Assembly: GCA_003514385.1 (NCBI GenBank)
Contig: DOQR01000001.1
Location: 104,207 to 168,206 of the forward strand
Length of the DNA stretch: 64,000 bases
From: Oscillospiraceae bacterium
GTDB taxonomy: Bacteria > Bacillota > Clostridia > Oscillospirales > Acutalibacteraceae
Direction: 5' to 3'
The notes beneath the pieces are model-generated. The model did not search any database. It was not told the origin of the DNA and was given only the letters and a program-made list of their open reading frames with translations. Positions 7,646 through 17,065 of this stretch are shown piece by piece (within the stretch, counting starts at the first letter, position 1; every line of letters begins with the position of its first letter). A program made the position numbers and the translations under genes.

Positions 7646-9454
7646 TTATTTATACAGCGGGCCGTAGGCGGCGCAGGCTCTATAGTCTGCACTCTCGAGG
7701 TCCTTTGTGCCGAACGCAGACCATGCGTGCGGACGGTAGATGTCCTCGTCGGCGACGTTGTGCATCGCAACGGGGATTCTGAGCATGCTCGCGAGCGTGA
7801 TGAGGTCTTTGCCGATGTGGCCGTAGCTGATAGCGCCGTGGTTTGCGCCCCAGTTTGCCATGACGGAGTAGACATCCTTGAACGCGCCCTTGCCGGTGAG
7901 TCTCGGAGCGAACCAGGTGGTCGGCCAGGTCGGGTCGGTGCGCATGTCGAGCTTGTTGTGGATCTCATCGGGCAGGGTGGCAGTGTAGCCCTCGGCTATC
8001 TGAAGCACCGGGCCGAGACCCTTGATGATGTTGACTCTTATCATTGTCATGGGCATGACAGCCTGAGTCTTGAAATGCGAGGAGTATCCGCCGCCTCTGA
8101 AATATCCGAGGTCTGCGGGGCACCAGTCGGTAGCCTTGAGCATAGCGCTGATGTCCTCGTCGGTGACGTTCCACCACTCCTTCATGACGGCGTTGCCGTC
8201 CTTGTCCTTGCAGACGCCCGTGGCGTCGAGCGCGGCGGCGCCGGAGTTGATGAGATGGATGAAGCCGTCCTTGGCAACGCCCTCGGGGCGCATACCGCAG
8301 ACTCTTTCAACCGCGTCGGGGCTCCAATATGTGCGCACGTCGGCGAACAGGCTCGCTCTGCCGGTGATGAGCTTTCCGAGGAGCATGGACAGACCGTTGA
8401 GGCCGTCGTTCTCGGTGGCGAAGGTGAGCGGCTCTTTTTTGCCGTTCCAGTCAAAGGTAGTGTTGAGAATAGCCTCGGTGAAGTCGCCGTTGGGCATGAA
8501 GTCCGTCCACTGGCGCTGACCCTGGAAGCCGCCGAGTATGGCGTTGCGGCCGAGAGCCTCCTCGTGCCAGCCGTCCTTCGGGCCGGAGTGCTCAGCCTCT
8601 GCGCCGACGGGGCGGACATCGTTGAGCTTATCGTTGCCGAGCATGATGTCGCGGCAGATAAGAGTCATCTTGACGACGAACTCCCACTCCTTCTCCTTCT
8701 GCTCGGGGGTGTGTCTGATATTTTCGGGGTTCTTGTCGAAGCCCTCGGGGCAGTTTTCTTTGACCCACTTGAGCGCGCGCTCATATTCCTCGTGGTCATA
8801 GATGCCGAGCTCGACGCGGCGGGTAACTTCGACCATGTCGACCCACTCGGCGCGGATGCCGAGATACTCCTGCCAGAAATCGGCGTCGCAGAACGAGCCT
8901 GCGATACCCATTGCGACAGCGCCTATGCCGACATAAGACTTGCCTCTGAGCTGGCCGACAGCCGCGGCGCAGCGTGCGAAGCGGAGAATCTTCTCGGCAA
9001 CGTCATCGGGGATGGAGTTGTCGGTGACATCCTGAACATCCTTGCCGTAAATCGAGAATGCGGGCAGACCTCTCTGCGCATGAGCCGCCAGAACCGCCGC
9101 GAGATAAACCGCGCCGGGGCGCTCGGTGCCGTTGAAGCCCCAGACTGCCTTGACGGTCAGGGGATCGAGATCCATCGTCTCGCTGCCGTAGCACCAGCAG
9201 GGGGTGACGGAGAGGGTCGCGCAGACGTTCTGAGTCGAGAAGAAGTCGGCGCACTTTGCCGCTTCTGCTGCTCCGCCTATCGTGCAGGGGGAGATGATGC
9301 ACTCAAAGGGAGTGCCGTCCGAATAGAACACATTTTCTTCGATGAGCTTCTTGGCAGCGAGCGCCATGTTCATCGTCTTTTCCTCAAGACTCTCTCTGAC
9401 TCCGCCCCAGCGGCCGTCAATGATGGGTCTGATTCCAAGCTTTGCTTTTGCCAT
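7646..9454 (-). CDS. fucI: L-fucose isomerase
   Basis: FucI interconverts L-fucose and L-fuculose (and often D-arabinose/D-ribulose) using a divalent metal, usually Mn2+. The 602-residue length matches the family (about 590). Recognisable stretches include [20 protein letters not shown] at the N-terminus, the [13 protein letters not shown] region, and [20 protein letters not shown] around residue 210. It is the last gene of a four-gene minus-strand operon with a sugar kinase and a fucose mutarotase, which supports the substrate. AAAGGATG precedes the ATG. No aldolase lies nearby, so fuculose 1-phosphate cleavage must be encoded elsewhere. Confidence 0.96.
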   Translation of the reverse strand: MAKAKLGIRPIIDGRWGGVRESLEEKTMNMALAAKKLIEENVFYSDGTPFECIISPCTIGGAAEAAKCADFFSTQNVCATLSVTPCWCYGSETMDLDPLTVKAVWGFNGTERPGAVYLAAVLAAHAQRGLPAFSIYGKDVQDVTDNSIPDDVAEKILRFARCAAAVGQLRGKSYVGIGAVAMGIAGSFCDADFWQEYLGIRAEWVDMVEVTRRVELGIYDHEEYERALKWVKENCPEGFDKNPENIRHTPEQKEKEWEFVVKMTLICRDIMLGNDKLNDVRPVGAEAEHSGPKDGWHEEALGRNAILGGFQGQRQWTDFMPNGDFTEAILNTTFDWNGKKEPLTFATENDGLNGLSMLLGKLITGRASLFADVRTYWSPDAVERVCGMRPEGVAKDGFIHLINSGAAALDATGVCKDKDGNAVMKEWWNVTDEDISAMLKATDWCPADLGYFRGGGYSSHFKTQAVMPMTMIRVNIIKGLGPVLQIAEGYTATLPDEIHNKLDMRTDPTWPTTWFAPRLTGKGAFKDVYSVMANWGANHGAISYGHIGKDLITLASMLRIPVAMHNVADEDIYRPHAWSAFGTKDLESADYRACAAYGPLYK

Positions 9455-9502
9455 TTTTCAGTCATCCTTTCGATGTTGTGTTGCCACTACCGGGCGCAAC
9501 AC

Positions 9503-10969
9503 TTATTTAAGTATTTTCAAAAAGCTCTCATATGCGCCCGCCCATTTGCCGGTGTCGCACGGAGCATATTCGCGTAATGCTTCGCTGCGCGAGATTATCT
9601 CCCTCGCCTTTTTGATATCCGGAATGTCGCCGGAGCTCAGAAGCTGAACGGCGATGTTGCCGAGCACGGTCGCCTCTATCGGACCCGCCTTCACGGGGAC
9701 ATTGCAGGCGTTCGCGGTCATCTGGCAGAGCAGGGTATCTTTCGTGCCGCCGCCGATAACATGTATATCAGGATAGTCTCTGCCGGTGCATTCTTTTATC
9801 ATCGAGAACGTGCTGCGGTATTTCATCGCAAGGCTCTCGTAGATGCAGCGCATTATCTCGCCGACTGTCTGCGGGACATACTGACCCGTTTTGCGGCAGA
9901 ATTCGCGCACGCGTCCGGGTATATCTCCGGGCGGCGTGAACTCGGGGGAGTCGGGGTCGATAAAGCACTTGAACGGCTCCGCCGAGAGCGCCATGCGCTC
10001 GAGATCAGCGTAGCTGTATTCCTCGCCCTCGCGCTTCCACTGCCTGCGGCTCTCCTGAATGAGCCACAGTCCGATTATATTCTTGAGCAGCCCGGTCATG
10101 CCGCCGTAGCCGCCCTCGTTGGTGATGTTTATCGAGAGCGATGTGTTGTTGACAATAGGCTCGGGTATTTCCGTGCCGAAGAGCGACCATGTGCCGCTGC
10201 TCAAAAACGCGAAGCTGTCGAGCTGAGAGGGGACGGCGGTTATCGCCGACTGCGTGTCGTGTCCGCATACGCTGACGACTTTGACGGGGTCGAGCCCCAG
10301 CTCTTCGCATATCTCCGCGCTGAGCATTCCGTTTTCGGTACCCGACGGCACAATGGGCGTGAGGATTCCCGACGGGATGCCGAGGCGGTCGAGAATGTCG
10401 TATGCCCAGTCTTTTGTCTTTATGTCAACCATCTGCGAGGTGGTCGCTATTGAATATTCGGTCTGCTTTCTGCCCGTGAGCATATATGCGAATAAATCGG
10501 GCATGAACAGCAGCTTATCCGCCCTGTCGAGAATGTGCGGGCGGTATTTTTTGAGCGCACAGAGCTGGAAGAGCGTGTTGAGCTCCATGAACTGGATGCC
10601 CGTGCGGGAATAGAGCTCCTCGCGTGGAACTGTTCTAAACACTTCTTCAATCATTCCCGCCGTGCGTGCGTCGCGGTAGTGGATAGGATTTTCGAGCAGG
10701 CAGCCGAATTCGTCCAAAAGCCCGAAGTCAACGCCCCAGGTGTCGATGCCGATGCTGTCGAATCCGCCGGCGAGCTTCGCCTTTGTCAGTCCCTGCTTTA
10801 TCTCAAAAAACAGGCGCAGAACATCCCAGTAGAGCGTGCCGTTCACGCTCACGGGGTCGTTCGAGAAGCGGTGAACTTCTTCGAGGCGGATATTCTCCCC
10901 GTCAAAATGTCCGATTATCGCGCGTCCGCTCGACGCGCCGAAGTCGAACGCCAAAACTCTTTTTTCCAT
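9503..10969 (-). CDS. FGGY kinase of the rhamnulokinase family, probable L-fuculokinase role
   Basis: The 488-residue product is an FGGY kinase whose N-terminus (RVLAFDFGASSGRAIIGHF) carries the GASSGR loop characteristic of rhamnulokinase (RhaB) rather than of xylulokinases. Other landmarks are GIDTWGVDFGLLDE (about residue 85), SSGTWSLFG (about 250) and the C-terminal IHVIGGGTKDTLLCQMTANA. By homology it would phosphorylate L-rhamnulose, but its place between fucI and fucU makes L-fuculose the likelier in vivo substrate; the two ketoses are stereoisomeric 6-deoxyhexuloses. GGAGGAC precedes the ATG. It ends 48 bases before fucI. Confidence 0.88.
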   Translation of the reverse strand: MEKRVLAFDFGASSGRAIIGHFDGENIRLEEVHRFSNDPVSVNGTLYWDVLRLFFEIKQGLTKAKLAGGFDSIGIDTWGVDFGLLDEFGCLLENPIHYRDARTAGMIEEVFRTVPREELYSRTGIQFMELNTLFQLCALKKYRPHILDRADKLLFMPDLFAYMLTGRKQTEYSIATTSQMVDIKTKDWAYDILDRLGIPSGILTPIVPSGTENGMLSAEICEELGLDPVKVVSVCGHDTQSAITAVPSQLDSFAFLSSGTWSLFGTEIPEPIVNNTSLSINITNEGGYGGMTGLLKNIIGLWLIQESRRQWKREGEEYSYADLERMALSAEPFKCFIDPDSPEFTPPGDIPGRVREFCRKTGQYVPQTVGEIMRCIYESLAMKYRSTFSMIKECTGRDYPDIHVIGGGTKDTLLCQMTANACNVPVKAGPIEATVLGNIAVQLLSSGDIPDIKKAREIISRSEALREYAPCDTGKWAGAYESFLKILK

Positions 10970-10988
10970 TGATGCAGAGTCCTCCGAG

Positions 10989-11411
10989 TTATTTTACAAC
11001 GCCCTTTTTGAGGATGATGTTTGCGTATACGGCGGTCTCGCCCGTCGCGATGACGGCGTATGCCTTTCTCGCTCTGTCATAGAAAGCGAAGCGCTCCATG
11101 AGCTCGAAGTTCTTGTCGCCCTCGTTCGCTTTGACTATCTCTTCGTATTTGTCCCAGACTGCCGGGCGGTCTCCGTCGCCGTTGTTGTCCATGAGCGCAA
11201 CGGGGGCGTCAACATAGGTGTCGAGGGGCATGAGCTTCAAAACCGCATCGAGAACCTCGGGCACTCCGTGACCGTCGAGGCGCACAAGGCGCTGAGCTAT
11301 GCTCGCCGCGGGGAAGTTGCCGTCGCCGATAACTATCTCGTCGCTGTGTCCCATTTCCATGAGGATCTTGAGAAGCTCGGGGGAGATGATAGGTGAAATA
11401 TTTTTAAGCAT
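10989..11411 (-). CDS. fucU: L-fucose mutarotase, RbsD/FucU family
   Basis: FucU speeds the alpha/beta anomer exchange of L-fucose, feeding the isomerase. The 140-residue length is the same as E. coli FucU. The N-terminus MLKNISPIISPELLKILMEM and the following GHSDEIVIGDGNFPA motif, with its catalytic-site His, are diagnostic. The longer frame from 11444 adds eleven residues without a ribosome site; the ATG at 11411 is preceded by AAAGGAC, so I use it. It sits 25 bases after the ABC exporter gene and 19 bases before the kinase. Confidence 0.94.
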   Translation of the reverse strand: MLKNISPIISPELLKILMEMGHSDEIVIGDGNFPAASIAQRLVRLDGHGVPEVLDAVLKLMPLDTYVDAPVALMDNNGDGDRPAVWDKYEEIVKANEGDKNFELMERFAFYDRARKAYAVIATGETAVYANIILKKGVVK

Positions 11412-11436
11412 TTTTATATCCGTCCTTTCGGAAAAA

Positions 11437-13197
11437 TCAGTCAATTGAATACATGCTGTAGAGCTCGCTGTATACGCCGCCCTTTGCCATGAGCTCGCGG
11501 TGGCTGCCCTGCTCGGCGATGCCGTCTTCTGTCAGCACGACTATCTCCGCCGCGTTTCTTATCGTCGTGAGCCTGTGGGCGATAGTTATGACCGTGCGCC
11601 CCTTTGCAAGCTCTTCGAGCGACTGCTGAACAAGGCGTTCGCTCTCGTTGTCGAGCGCGCTCGTCGCCTCGTCGAGAATGACTATCGGCGGGTTCTTCAA
11701 AAACAGGCGCGCGATTGAAATTCGCTGTTTCTGACCGCCGGAGAGCTTGACTCCGCGCTCGCCGACATATGTGTCGTAGCCCTCTGGCAGCTCTTCTATA
11801 AATTCGTGTGCCCCGGCTCGCTTCGCCGCGGCTATTATATCTTCTTTTTCAGCTCCCGGGCATCCGTAGGCTATATTGTCCCTGACCGTGCCGGAGAACA
11901 TGTAGACATCCTGCTGAACCGTGCCTATATTCGAGCGCAGCGAAGCTAAAGTTATGTCGCGGATATCTTTTCCGTCGAGCAGTATGCTGCCCGAATCCAC
12001 ATCGTAGAAGCGGGGGATAAGATTGCAAAGCGTAGTCTTGCCGCCGCCGGACGGACCGACGAGGGCGACATTCTCGCCCGGAGCTATATGCAGGGAGAAA
12101 TCGGAAAGAATTTTCTTGTCCGTGCCCTTGTATGAAAATGTAACGTTTTTGAATTCGATATCGCCCTTGACGCCGCTTATGGGCTTTGCGTCCGGACTGT
12201 CTTTTATGTCGCTGACTTCGTCCATTATTTCAGTGAAGCGCTCGATGCCAGTCATGCCGCGGTTGAACTGCTCGCTGAATTCGACCATTGTGCGTATCGC
12301 CGCGAGCAGGGTGCTGACCATGAGCAGGCTCGCCGAGAAGTCGCCGACGGTAGTTTTGCCTTTCATCATGAACACTGCGCCCACGCCGACTATTGCTATA
12401 TACATCAGTCCGTCGCAGAGTCTTACGGTGCAGTGGAAGCTCGCCATGTATCTGTAGCCGTTTTTCTTCGATTTGAAGAAGCGGCGAGAGCCCTCGTTGA
12501 ACTTTTCGCGCTCAATGTCCTCGTTGGCAAAGCTCTTGACAACTCTTATGCCGAGCAGTGAATCCTCCGTCCGCGCGTTTATCTCGCCTATCTCGCGTCT
12601 CTGCTGTTTGAACGCGGCGCGCATCTTGCGGCGGCTGTGCGAAGTCAGAAGCATCATAAGAGGCATGAGCGAAAAGACTATTATCGCAAGCCATATGTTC
12701 ATCGACGCGAACATGATGAATCCCGCGATTATTTTTATCACGGTCATCAGGACGTTCTCCGGACCGTGATGGGCGAGCTCGGTTATGTCAAACAGGTCGT
12801 TGGTTATTCTCGACATGAGCTGACCTATCTTCGTGTCGTCATAGAATGAATATGACATATCCTGCAAATGCGAGAACAGGTCGTTTCGCATGTCCGTTTC
12901 AATTCTCGCGCCCATGATATGCCCGCCCGATGCCGTGTAGTAGCTCGCGGCGGTGTCGATTATTCGCAGTAGAATGTAGAAGCCGACTATTTTTATTATC
13001 AGCTCCGCCGTCAGGTCGTGAATATCATGCGCCGCGCGGTCGGTTATCTGCCGCACTATCAGCGGCAGGGCGATCTCGCATACGGTGGTCAGCGCGGAGC
13101 AGAACATATCGAGGGCGAACAGTCCCGAATATTTTTTATAGTAAGGCAGGAACCTTTTGAGCATCCTTCGGTTGCGGCTGGAGTAGTCCCCGGACAA
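11437..13197 (-). CDS. ABC transporter, fused membrane and ATP-binding domains (exporter type)
   Basis: A half-transporter that should work as a dimer. The first 320 residues hold six membrane helices of the type-I exporter fold; the remainder is the nucleotide-binding domain with Walker A (GPSGGGKTTLC), Q-loop, signature LSGGQKQRISIARL, Walker B (PIVILDEATSALD) and H-loop (TIAHRLTTI). I place the start at a TTG (13197), which follows AGGGG and a -10-like TATAAT; the upstream ATG at 13356 lies beyond that promoter. It heads the operon with fucU, kinase and fucI. An exporter is odd there; lipid or peptide export is possible, and co-transcription may be incidental. Confidence 0.9.
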   Translation of the reverse strand: MSGDYSSRNRRMLKRFLPYYKKYSGLFALDMFCSALTTVCEIALPLIVRQITDRAAHDIHDLTAELIIKIVGFYILLRIIDTAASYYTASGGHIMGARIETDMRNDLFSHLQDMSYSFYDDTKIGQLMSRITNDLFDITELAHHGPENVLMTVIKIIAGFIMFASMNIWLAIIVFSLMPLMMLLTSHSRRKMRAAFKQQRREIGEINARTEDSLLGIRVVKSFANEDIEREKFNEGSRRFFKSKKNGYRYMASFHCTVRLCDGLMYIAIVGVGAVFMMKGKTTVGDFSASLLMVSTLLAAIRTMVEFSEQFNRGMTGIERFTEIMDEVSDIKDSPDAKPISGVKGDIEFKNVTFSYKGTDKKILSDFSLHIAPGENVALVGPSGGGKTTLCNLIPRFYDVDSGSILLDGKDIRDITLASLRSNIGTVQQDVYMFSGTVRDNIAYGCPGAEKEDIIAAAKRAGAHEFIEELPEGYDTYVGERGVKLSGGQKQRISIARLFLKNPPIVILDEATSALDNESERLVQQSLEELAKGRTVITIAHRLTTIRNAAEIVVLTEDGIAEQGSHRELMAKGGVYSELYSMYSID

Positions 13198-13231
13198 ACA
13201 AACACCCCTAATCAAGCAGTTATATATCAAA

Positions 13232-13237
13232 ATTATA
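13232..13237 (-). promoter_or_regulatory. Possible -10 element of the ABC-fuc operon
   Basis: TATAAT on the minus strand about 35 bases before the proposed TTG start; the matching -35 (TTTTCA-like, 17 bases upstream) is weak. It lies back-to-back with the response-regulator promoter. Confidence 0.4.
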
Positions 13238-13309
13238 CAACATTTATTTCCCTTTGAAAAGGGTCGGCGGAGAGAAAAAATATTTTCTTGCCTGTGACAG
13301 TTTTTGTCC

Positions 13310-13338
13310 TTGAAAAAAGACGAGTATTTTTGTATACT
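13310..13338 (+). promoter_or_regulatory. Promoter of the two-component system operon
   Basis: TTGAAA (13310-13315), 17-base spacer, TATACT (13333-13338), about 40 bases before the response regulator start. Confidence 0.7.
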
Positions 13339-13379
13339 ATTGGTATATAAATACATTTTTTGGAAAGGGAGGTCTCTTT

Positions 13380-14099
13380 ATGCGTATTCTCATATGCGAC
13401 GATGAGCCTGCAATTGTCAGGCAGATATCAGAAATAATCGCAGACGCTTATCCCGACATTGAGCTCATCGGCGTACACAGTTCAGCGGAACTGTCCGAAA
13501 AGCTTGCGTCAGAGGATGCAAACAGAAATTTTGACCTCGCCTTTCTTGATATTGCCGTCAGGGATGAGAGCGGCGTGGATATCGCCGAGTTTGTCGGCGC
13601 GCTGTGCCCGGGAGTCAAGATCGTCTTTGTCTCCGGGAACCAGGATCTTGTCTCCAAGGCGTTTGTGGCGGTTGATGACTGCGGATATATTTATAAGCCC
13701 GTCGATCCCAAACTGCTTCTCGGCTATATCGAGCGCGAACGCGCCGGAGCGCACAAGAGGCAGAACCGCGAATATTTTGAATATACCCGCCGCGGCAGCA
13801 GCCGAAAAATAGGGAGCGACAGTATACTTTTCATCGTCAGCGAGCGCAATTATCTGGAGATACATACGGTTGACGGGGACAGCGTCACCGTACCGGGAAA
13901 GCTTGACGAGGCGGAGCAGCAGCTCAAATTGGGCTTTGTACGCTGCCACAAAAGCTATCTTGTCAACCTCAAGTATATTGCAAAGTATACGGCAACGCAG
14001 TTTGTTATGATGAACGGAGAGATAATTCCGATAAGCCGCTCCAAGAAAAAAGAGGCGGCAGACAGATATGTGCTTTTCAAGGGAGCTTTGGTCAAATGA
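13380..14099 (+). CDS. LytTR-family response regulator (AgrA/VirR-like)
   Basis: A 239-residue two-domain regulator. The receiver domain (about 1-120) shows the acidic pair DDEP near residue 8, the phospho-acceptor in FDLAFLDIAVRD (about Asp57-59) and the conserved Lys in IYKPVD near residue 106. The C-terminal part (about 140-235) is a LytTR DNA-binding domain, with ILFIVSERNYLEIHT and FVRCHKSYLVNLKYI as typical strands. GGGAGG precedes the ATG. It overlaps the next gene, a GHKL sensor kinase, by four bases (ATGA), so they form a coupled pair. LytTR regulators often bind paired direct repeats; none is obvious here. Confidence 0.93.
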   Translation: MRILICDDEPAIVRQISEIIADAYPDIELIGVHSSAELSEKLASEDANRNFDLAFLDIAVRDESGVDIAEFVGALCPGVKIVFVSGNQDLVSKAFVAVDDCGYIYKPVDPKLLLGYIERERAGAHKRQNREYFEYTRRGSSRKIGSDSILFIVSERNYLEIHTVDGDSVTVPGKLDEAEQQLKLGFVRCHKSYLVNLKYIAKYTATQFVMMNGEIIPISRSKKKEAADRYVLFKGALVK

Positions 14100-15427
14100 C
14101 ATTTTTTGATATATTCTGGTATGTGTTCAATTTTCTTTCGATAGCGCTCGTGGTGGTGTTTTTGTGCATGAACCTCACCCCGCGCTTCAACCGCTATGCA
14201 GTCTTTTTCTTGACTCTCATTCCGTTTTCGGCAATAGCACTCGCCCAGCATTATTTCTACGATGTGCCGTCGGTGTTTTTCAAGATTCCGGCTTTTGCAT
14301 ATTATTTCATTTCGGCAATAGCCTATTTCAAAGATAAACTCAGAACCCGAATTTTTGTCTCTATAGTTCTGATGTCGTTTACATATCTCGTCTCGGCTCT
14401 GCTGATAACCGGGTGTATCGCCTGCGGGCTCAATCCCTATGACGATATAATGACCTATATAGTCTCCTTGCCGAATACGGTGGGGCTGATAGTGCTCTTC
14501 GGCGGGTTTACATATATAAGGATGAAGAAGCACAAAAATATGATTTTGCCGAGCGGGCAGATGGCGACATTTATTTTCTTTCCTCTGAGCCAGGTCATAG
14601 TCATGGCGGCGGCGATGATGATAATTTCATATTACGGCTGGTTCAGGGACAAGAACACCGGACTGCCGTTTCTCGAGGATCCGACCCGCGCTCCGATGAT
14701 AATGCTCTGCGTCGCGGCGGTTCTCTGTATAATCTCCGACGCCGTTCTGCTCTATATCATGGTGCGCTCGTCGCAGAACGAGAAGCTGCGCGAGGAGCTG
14801 AGAATAAAGGACTACCAGAATGCGCTGAATCTTGAATACTACAAGAATGTCGAAAACAGCAGCAACGAGGTCAGAAAAATACGACACGATCTCGCGAATA
14901 TAATCCAGACGGCATACGAAGTTGTACATGACGGAAACGAAGTTGACCGTGAATCCGCCGAGCGTATGCTCGACCAGCTCAGAACAGAAGTTTCGGATGT
15001 AAAAATAGAGAAATTCTGTCCCAATACACTTGTCAATGCTATTGCCTCAAATAAGGCGAATGAGTGCAGAAAAAACGATGTCGCCTATGATTTCGACCTC
15101 AATGTGCCGAAATTTATAAATATGGAAGAGGTCGATATCTGCAAAGCTTTTGTCAATATATTCGACAACGCGATAAACGCGGCGAAAGCACTCGAGGATA
15201 ACAGATATATAAAGATAAAGAGCTTCGTTAACAAAAGTGATGAAATGTTATATATAAGCAGCGAGAACGCGGTCGCGCCCGACTATGAAGAGAAGAAAAA
15301 GAAGCGCACGGGTAACCACGGCTACGGGCTGAAAATACTCGAGGAGACCGCCGAAAAGTACGGCGGGCACGTGGCCGCAAAGCAGAGCGGCGGTATTTTC
15401 ACCTGTGCCTTTGCGGCAAAAGCGTAG
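14096..15427 (+). CDS. GHKL-type sensor histidine kinase (AgrC-like)
   Basis: The 443-residue protein has six or seven hydrophobic helices over about residues 1-220, then a short coiled coil and a kinase core of the HPK10 class. The phospho-acceptor helix reads VRKIRHDLANIIQTAYEVV (His about 264) and the ATP-binding domain has an N-box (FVNIFDNAINAAKAL) and a GNHGYGLKILEETAEKYGG glycine-rich lid near the C-terminus. This architecture matches AgrC-like receptors that sense peptides or other extracellular ligands. No agrB or agrD-like peptide gene is seen nearby, so the signal is unknown. Confidence 0.92.
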   Translation: MTFFDIFWYVFNFLSIALVVVFLCMNLTPRFNRYAVFFLTLIPFSAIALAQHYFYDVPSVFFKIPAFAYYFISAIAYFKDKLRTRIFVSIVLMSFTYLVSALLITGCIACGLNPYDDIMTYIVSLPNTVGLIVLFGGFTYIRMKKHKNMILPSGQMATFIFFPLSQVIVMAAAMMIISYYGWFRDKNTGLPFLEDPTRAPMIMLCVAAVLCIISDAVLLYIMVRSSQNEKLREELRIKDYQNALNLEYYKNVENSSNEVRKIRHDLANIIQTAYEVVHDGNEVDRESAERMLDQLRTEVSDVKIEKFCPNTLVNAIASNKANECRKNDVAYDFDLNVPKFINMEEVDICKAFVNIFDNAINAAKALEDNRYIKIKSFVNKSDEMLYISSENAVAPDYEEKKKKRTGNHGYGLKILEETAEKYGGHVAAKQSGGIFTCAFAAKA

Positions 15428-15586
15428 CCACATGGGTCACGGTTATATAAGCGCCGACCGGAGTATTTCCCCAAGCGGAGGATGTTATCGACGAGACGGG
15501 GAAGTTTATATATGATATCTTTAAAAATACTCCCGCACGTCGGTGCGAGAGCGAAGCGTAAAATATACAAACAAAGGAGCGACAGC

Positions 15587-16084
15587 ATGGAACGCTATTC
15601 TGTTGTGTTCAGCAGCTCAACGGGCAACACCAAGCTTCTTGCCGATGCAATAGACGAGGCTCTGCCGAAAGAAAACCGCGATTATTTCGGCGAGATAACC
15701 CCGGAGGTGCCCGAATCCGAAATGCTCTATGTCGGATTTTGGACGGACAGGGGAAACGCGGATAAAACCGCGCTCGAGTTTTTGCAAAGGCTTAAAAACA
15801 AAAAGGTTTTCCTCTTCGGGACGGCGGGCTTCGGCGGCAGCGAGGACTATTTCAAAAAAATACTCGCCAACGCAGAGAGCGCCCTTGACGGGAGCAACAC
15901 CGTTGCGGGAGAGTTTATGTGCCAGGGAAAGATGCCGCAGGCGGTGAGAGAGCGATATATGAGCATGAAGGCTCAGCCGAATCCCCCGGCGAACCTCGAT
16001 ATGCTTATCGAAAATTTTGACCGCGCCCTGTCGCATCCCGATGCAGAGGATCTGGAAAGACTGAAGAAAACGGTTTTAAAATGA
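15587..16084 (+). CDS. Flavodoxin-family protein
   Basis: A 165-residue flavodoxin-like protein, expected to bind FMN through the N-terminal phosphate loop seen here as VFSSSTGNTKLLADAI. The second half contains the FGTAGFGGSEDYFKKIL stretch, typical of short Clostridial flavodoxins that pair with oxidoreductases. I use the ATG at 15587, which follows AAAGGAG; the frame is open further upstream but without a ribosome site. It sits 160 bases after the sensor kinase. Some members of this subfamily (BilS) serve bilirubin reductase, but no partner reductase is visible, so no specific function is claimed. Confidence 0.85.
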   Translation: MERYSVVFSSSTGNTKLLADAIDEALPKENRDYFGEITPEVPESEMLYVGFWTDRGNADKTALEFLQRLKNKKVFLFGTAGFGGSEDYFKKILANAESALDGSNTVAGEFMCQGKMPQAVRERYMSMKAQPNPPANLDMLIENFDRALSHPDAEDLERLKKTVLK

Positions 16085-16111
16085 CGCTTTAAAAGCAGAA
16101 AGGACGACTCT

Positions 16112-16321
16112 ATGAATAAGATTTACGAGCTTTCGTGGCTGTGGAAATCGTTGGGAATTGCCCTTGCGGCGGCGGCCGTCGCCGTGGCGCTTGCCGCGCT
16201 GATATGCAGGGCTGCAAAGAAAAAGCTCGGCAAAAAAGCGGCCGTTATTATCGGCATAGCGGCATTTGCGACAGCCGCTATAATTGTCATACTGCTTTCA
16301 AACGACCCCATGCCGATTTAA
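16112..16321 (+). CDS. Small two-helix membrane protein, unknown function
   Basis: A 69-residue ORF with GAAAGGAC before the ATG, starting 28 bases after the flavodoxin. Two hydrophobic segments (about 13-33 and 42-62) flank a Lys-rich turn (RAAKKKLGKKAA), so it should form a helical hairpin with the basic loop in the cytoplasm. I do not recognise the family. It is co-oriented with the flavodoxin and probably co-transcribed. Confidence 0.6.
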   Translation: MNKIYELSWLWKSLGIALAAAAVAVALAALICRAAKKKLGKKAAVIIGIAAFATAAIIVILLSNDPMPI

Positions 16322-16330
16322 AAAATCGGG

Positions 16331-17014
16331 TTATATTTCCTGCGTGTTCTCGTCGTTTTCGCTCTGCTCCTGCGGCAAAGCGGGACCGAATCTGTCCGCC
16401 TTAGGCAGGCTCCATCTGAAGTGGGCGGCGAGCAGGCGGACAACGAACACTATTGCCGCGCCCGCGATGACCGCCGCGGTGCTGTTGAAGCGCCAGATGA
16501 TAACGCAGGCGACCGCGCCGGCTATCGACGCGCAGGCGTAGATGTGCTTTACGAATATGTACGGCTTCTCCCCGGCGAGAACATCACGCAGCACTCCGCC
16601 GCCGACTCCGGTTATGACTCCGACGAATACTACAAGAAACGCGCCGCGTCCGGTCGAGACGCTGTAAGCGGTCTGTATACCGACGACCGTGAACACTCCG
16701 AGCCCGAGCGAGTCGAGAATCAGCAGGACGAAGTCGTGGACGTGCTGATTACTCGTGAGCAGTCTGCGGACTGCCGGCAGAAAAGTTATTATCGCCGTGA
16801 CCGTCGCGACTATCGCATATACCGGGTGGCCGAATGTACCGGGCGGCGTTATGCCGAGAATAAGATCACGCGTGACTCCGCCGCCGATAGCCGTCACGAC
16901 GCCCAAAATCATGACGCCGAAAATATCCATGTTTTTCTTCAGCCCCGTCATCGCGCCCGAAACGGAAAACGCAACAGTGCCGATAATTTCAAAAGCAAAA
17001 ATGAGAATGTCCAT
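16331..17014 (-). CDS. TRIC-family channel / UPF0126 (YicG-like), possible glycine transporter
   Basis: About 227 residues with seven predicted membrane helices in two homologous halves, each bearing the glycine-rich motif of the family: GVVTAIGGGVTRDLILG in the first and GVITGVGGGVLRDVLAG in the second. Bacterial TRIC/UPF0126 proteins are trimeric channels; genetic screens have linked some (YicG type) to glycine. The start at 17014 is preceded by GGAGGGG; an ATG six codons earlier overlaps that site. Its leader is a tandem glycine riboswitch with a terminator, which independently points to glycine as the transported or effector molecule. It is convergent with the small membrane protein gene. 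Confidence 0.9.
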   Translation of the reverse strand: MDILIFAFEIIGTVAFSVSGAMTGLKKNMDIFGVMILGVVTAIGGGVTRDLILGITPPGTFGHPVYAIVATVTAIITFLPAVRRLLTSNQHVHDFVLLILDSLGLGVFTVVGIQTAYSVSTGRGAFLVVFVGVITGVGGGVLRDVLAGEKPYIFVKHIYACASIAGAVACVIIWRFNSTAAVIAGAAIVFVVRLLAAHFRWSLPKADRFGPALPQEQSENDENTQEI

Positions 17015-17028
17015 AAACCCCTCCGAAA

Positions 17029-17065
17029 ACAAAAAGAGTACACCATCAGAAAAATGGTGTACTCT
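17029..17065 (-). terminator. Terminator forming the glycine riboswitch expression platform
   Basis: On the minus strand AGAGTACACCAT pairs with ATGGTGTACTCT (12 bp, loop of 7) followed by a T-rich run. Its 5' arm overlaps the 3' end of the second aptamer, as expected when glycine binding stops terminator formation (an ON switch). Confidence 0.8.

Noticed and set aside
7589..9577. A 662-codon open frame on the plus strand across fucI
   Set aside because: It is the antisense shadow of fucI: no ribosome site, composition full of Glu/Val/Ala/Arg as expected from reverse-frame codons, and no recognisable domain.
13380..16321. A peptide quorum-sensing locus (agrBDCA)
   Set aside because: Only the regulator and kinase are present; no AgrB-like protease or AgrD-like peptide frame was found on either strand.
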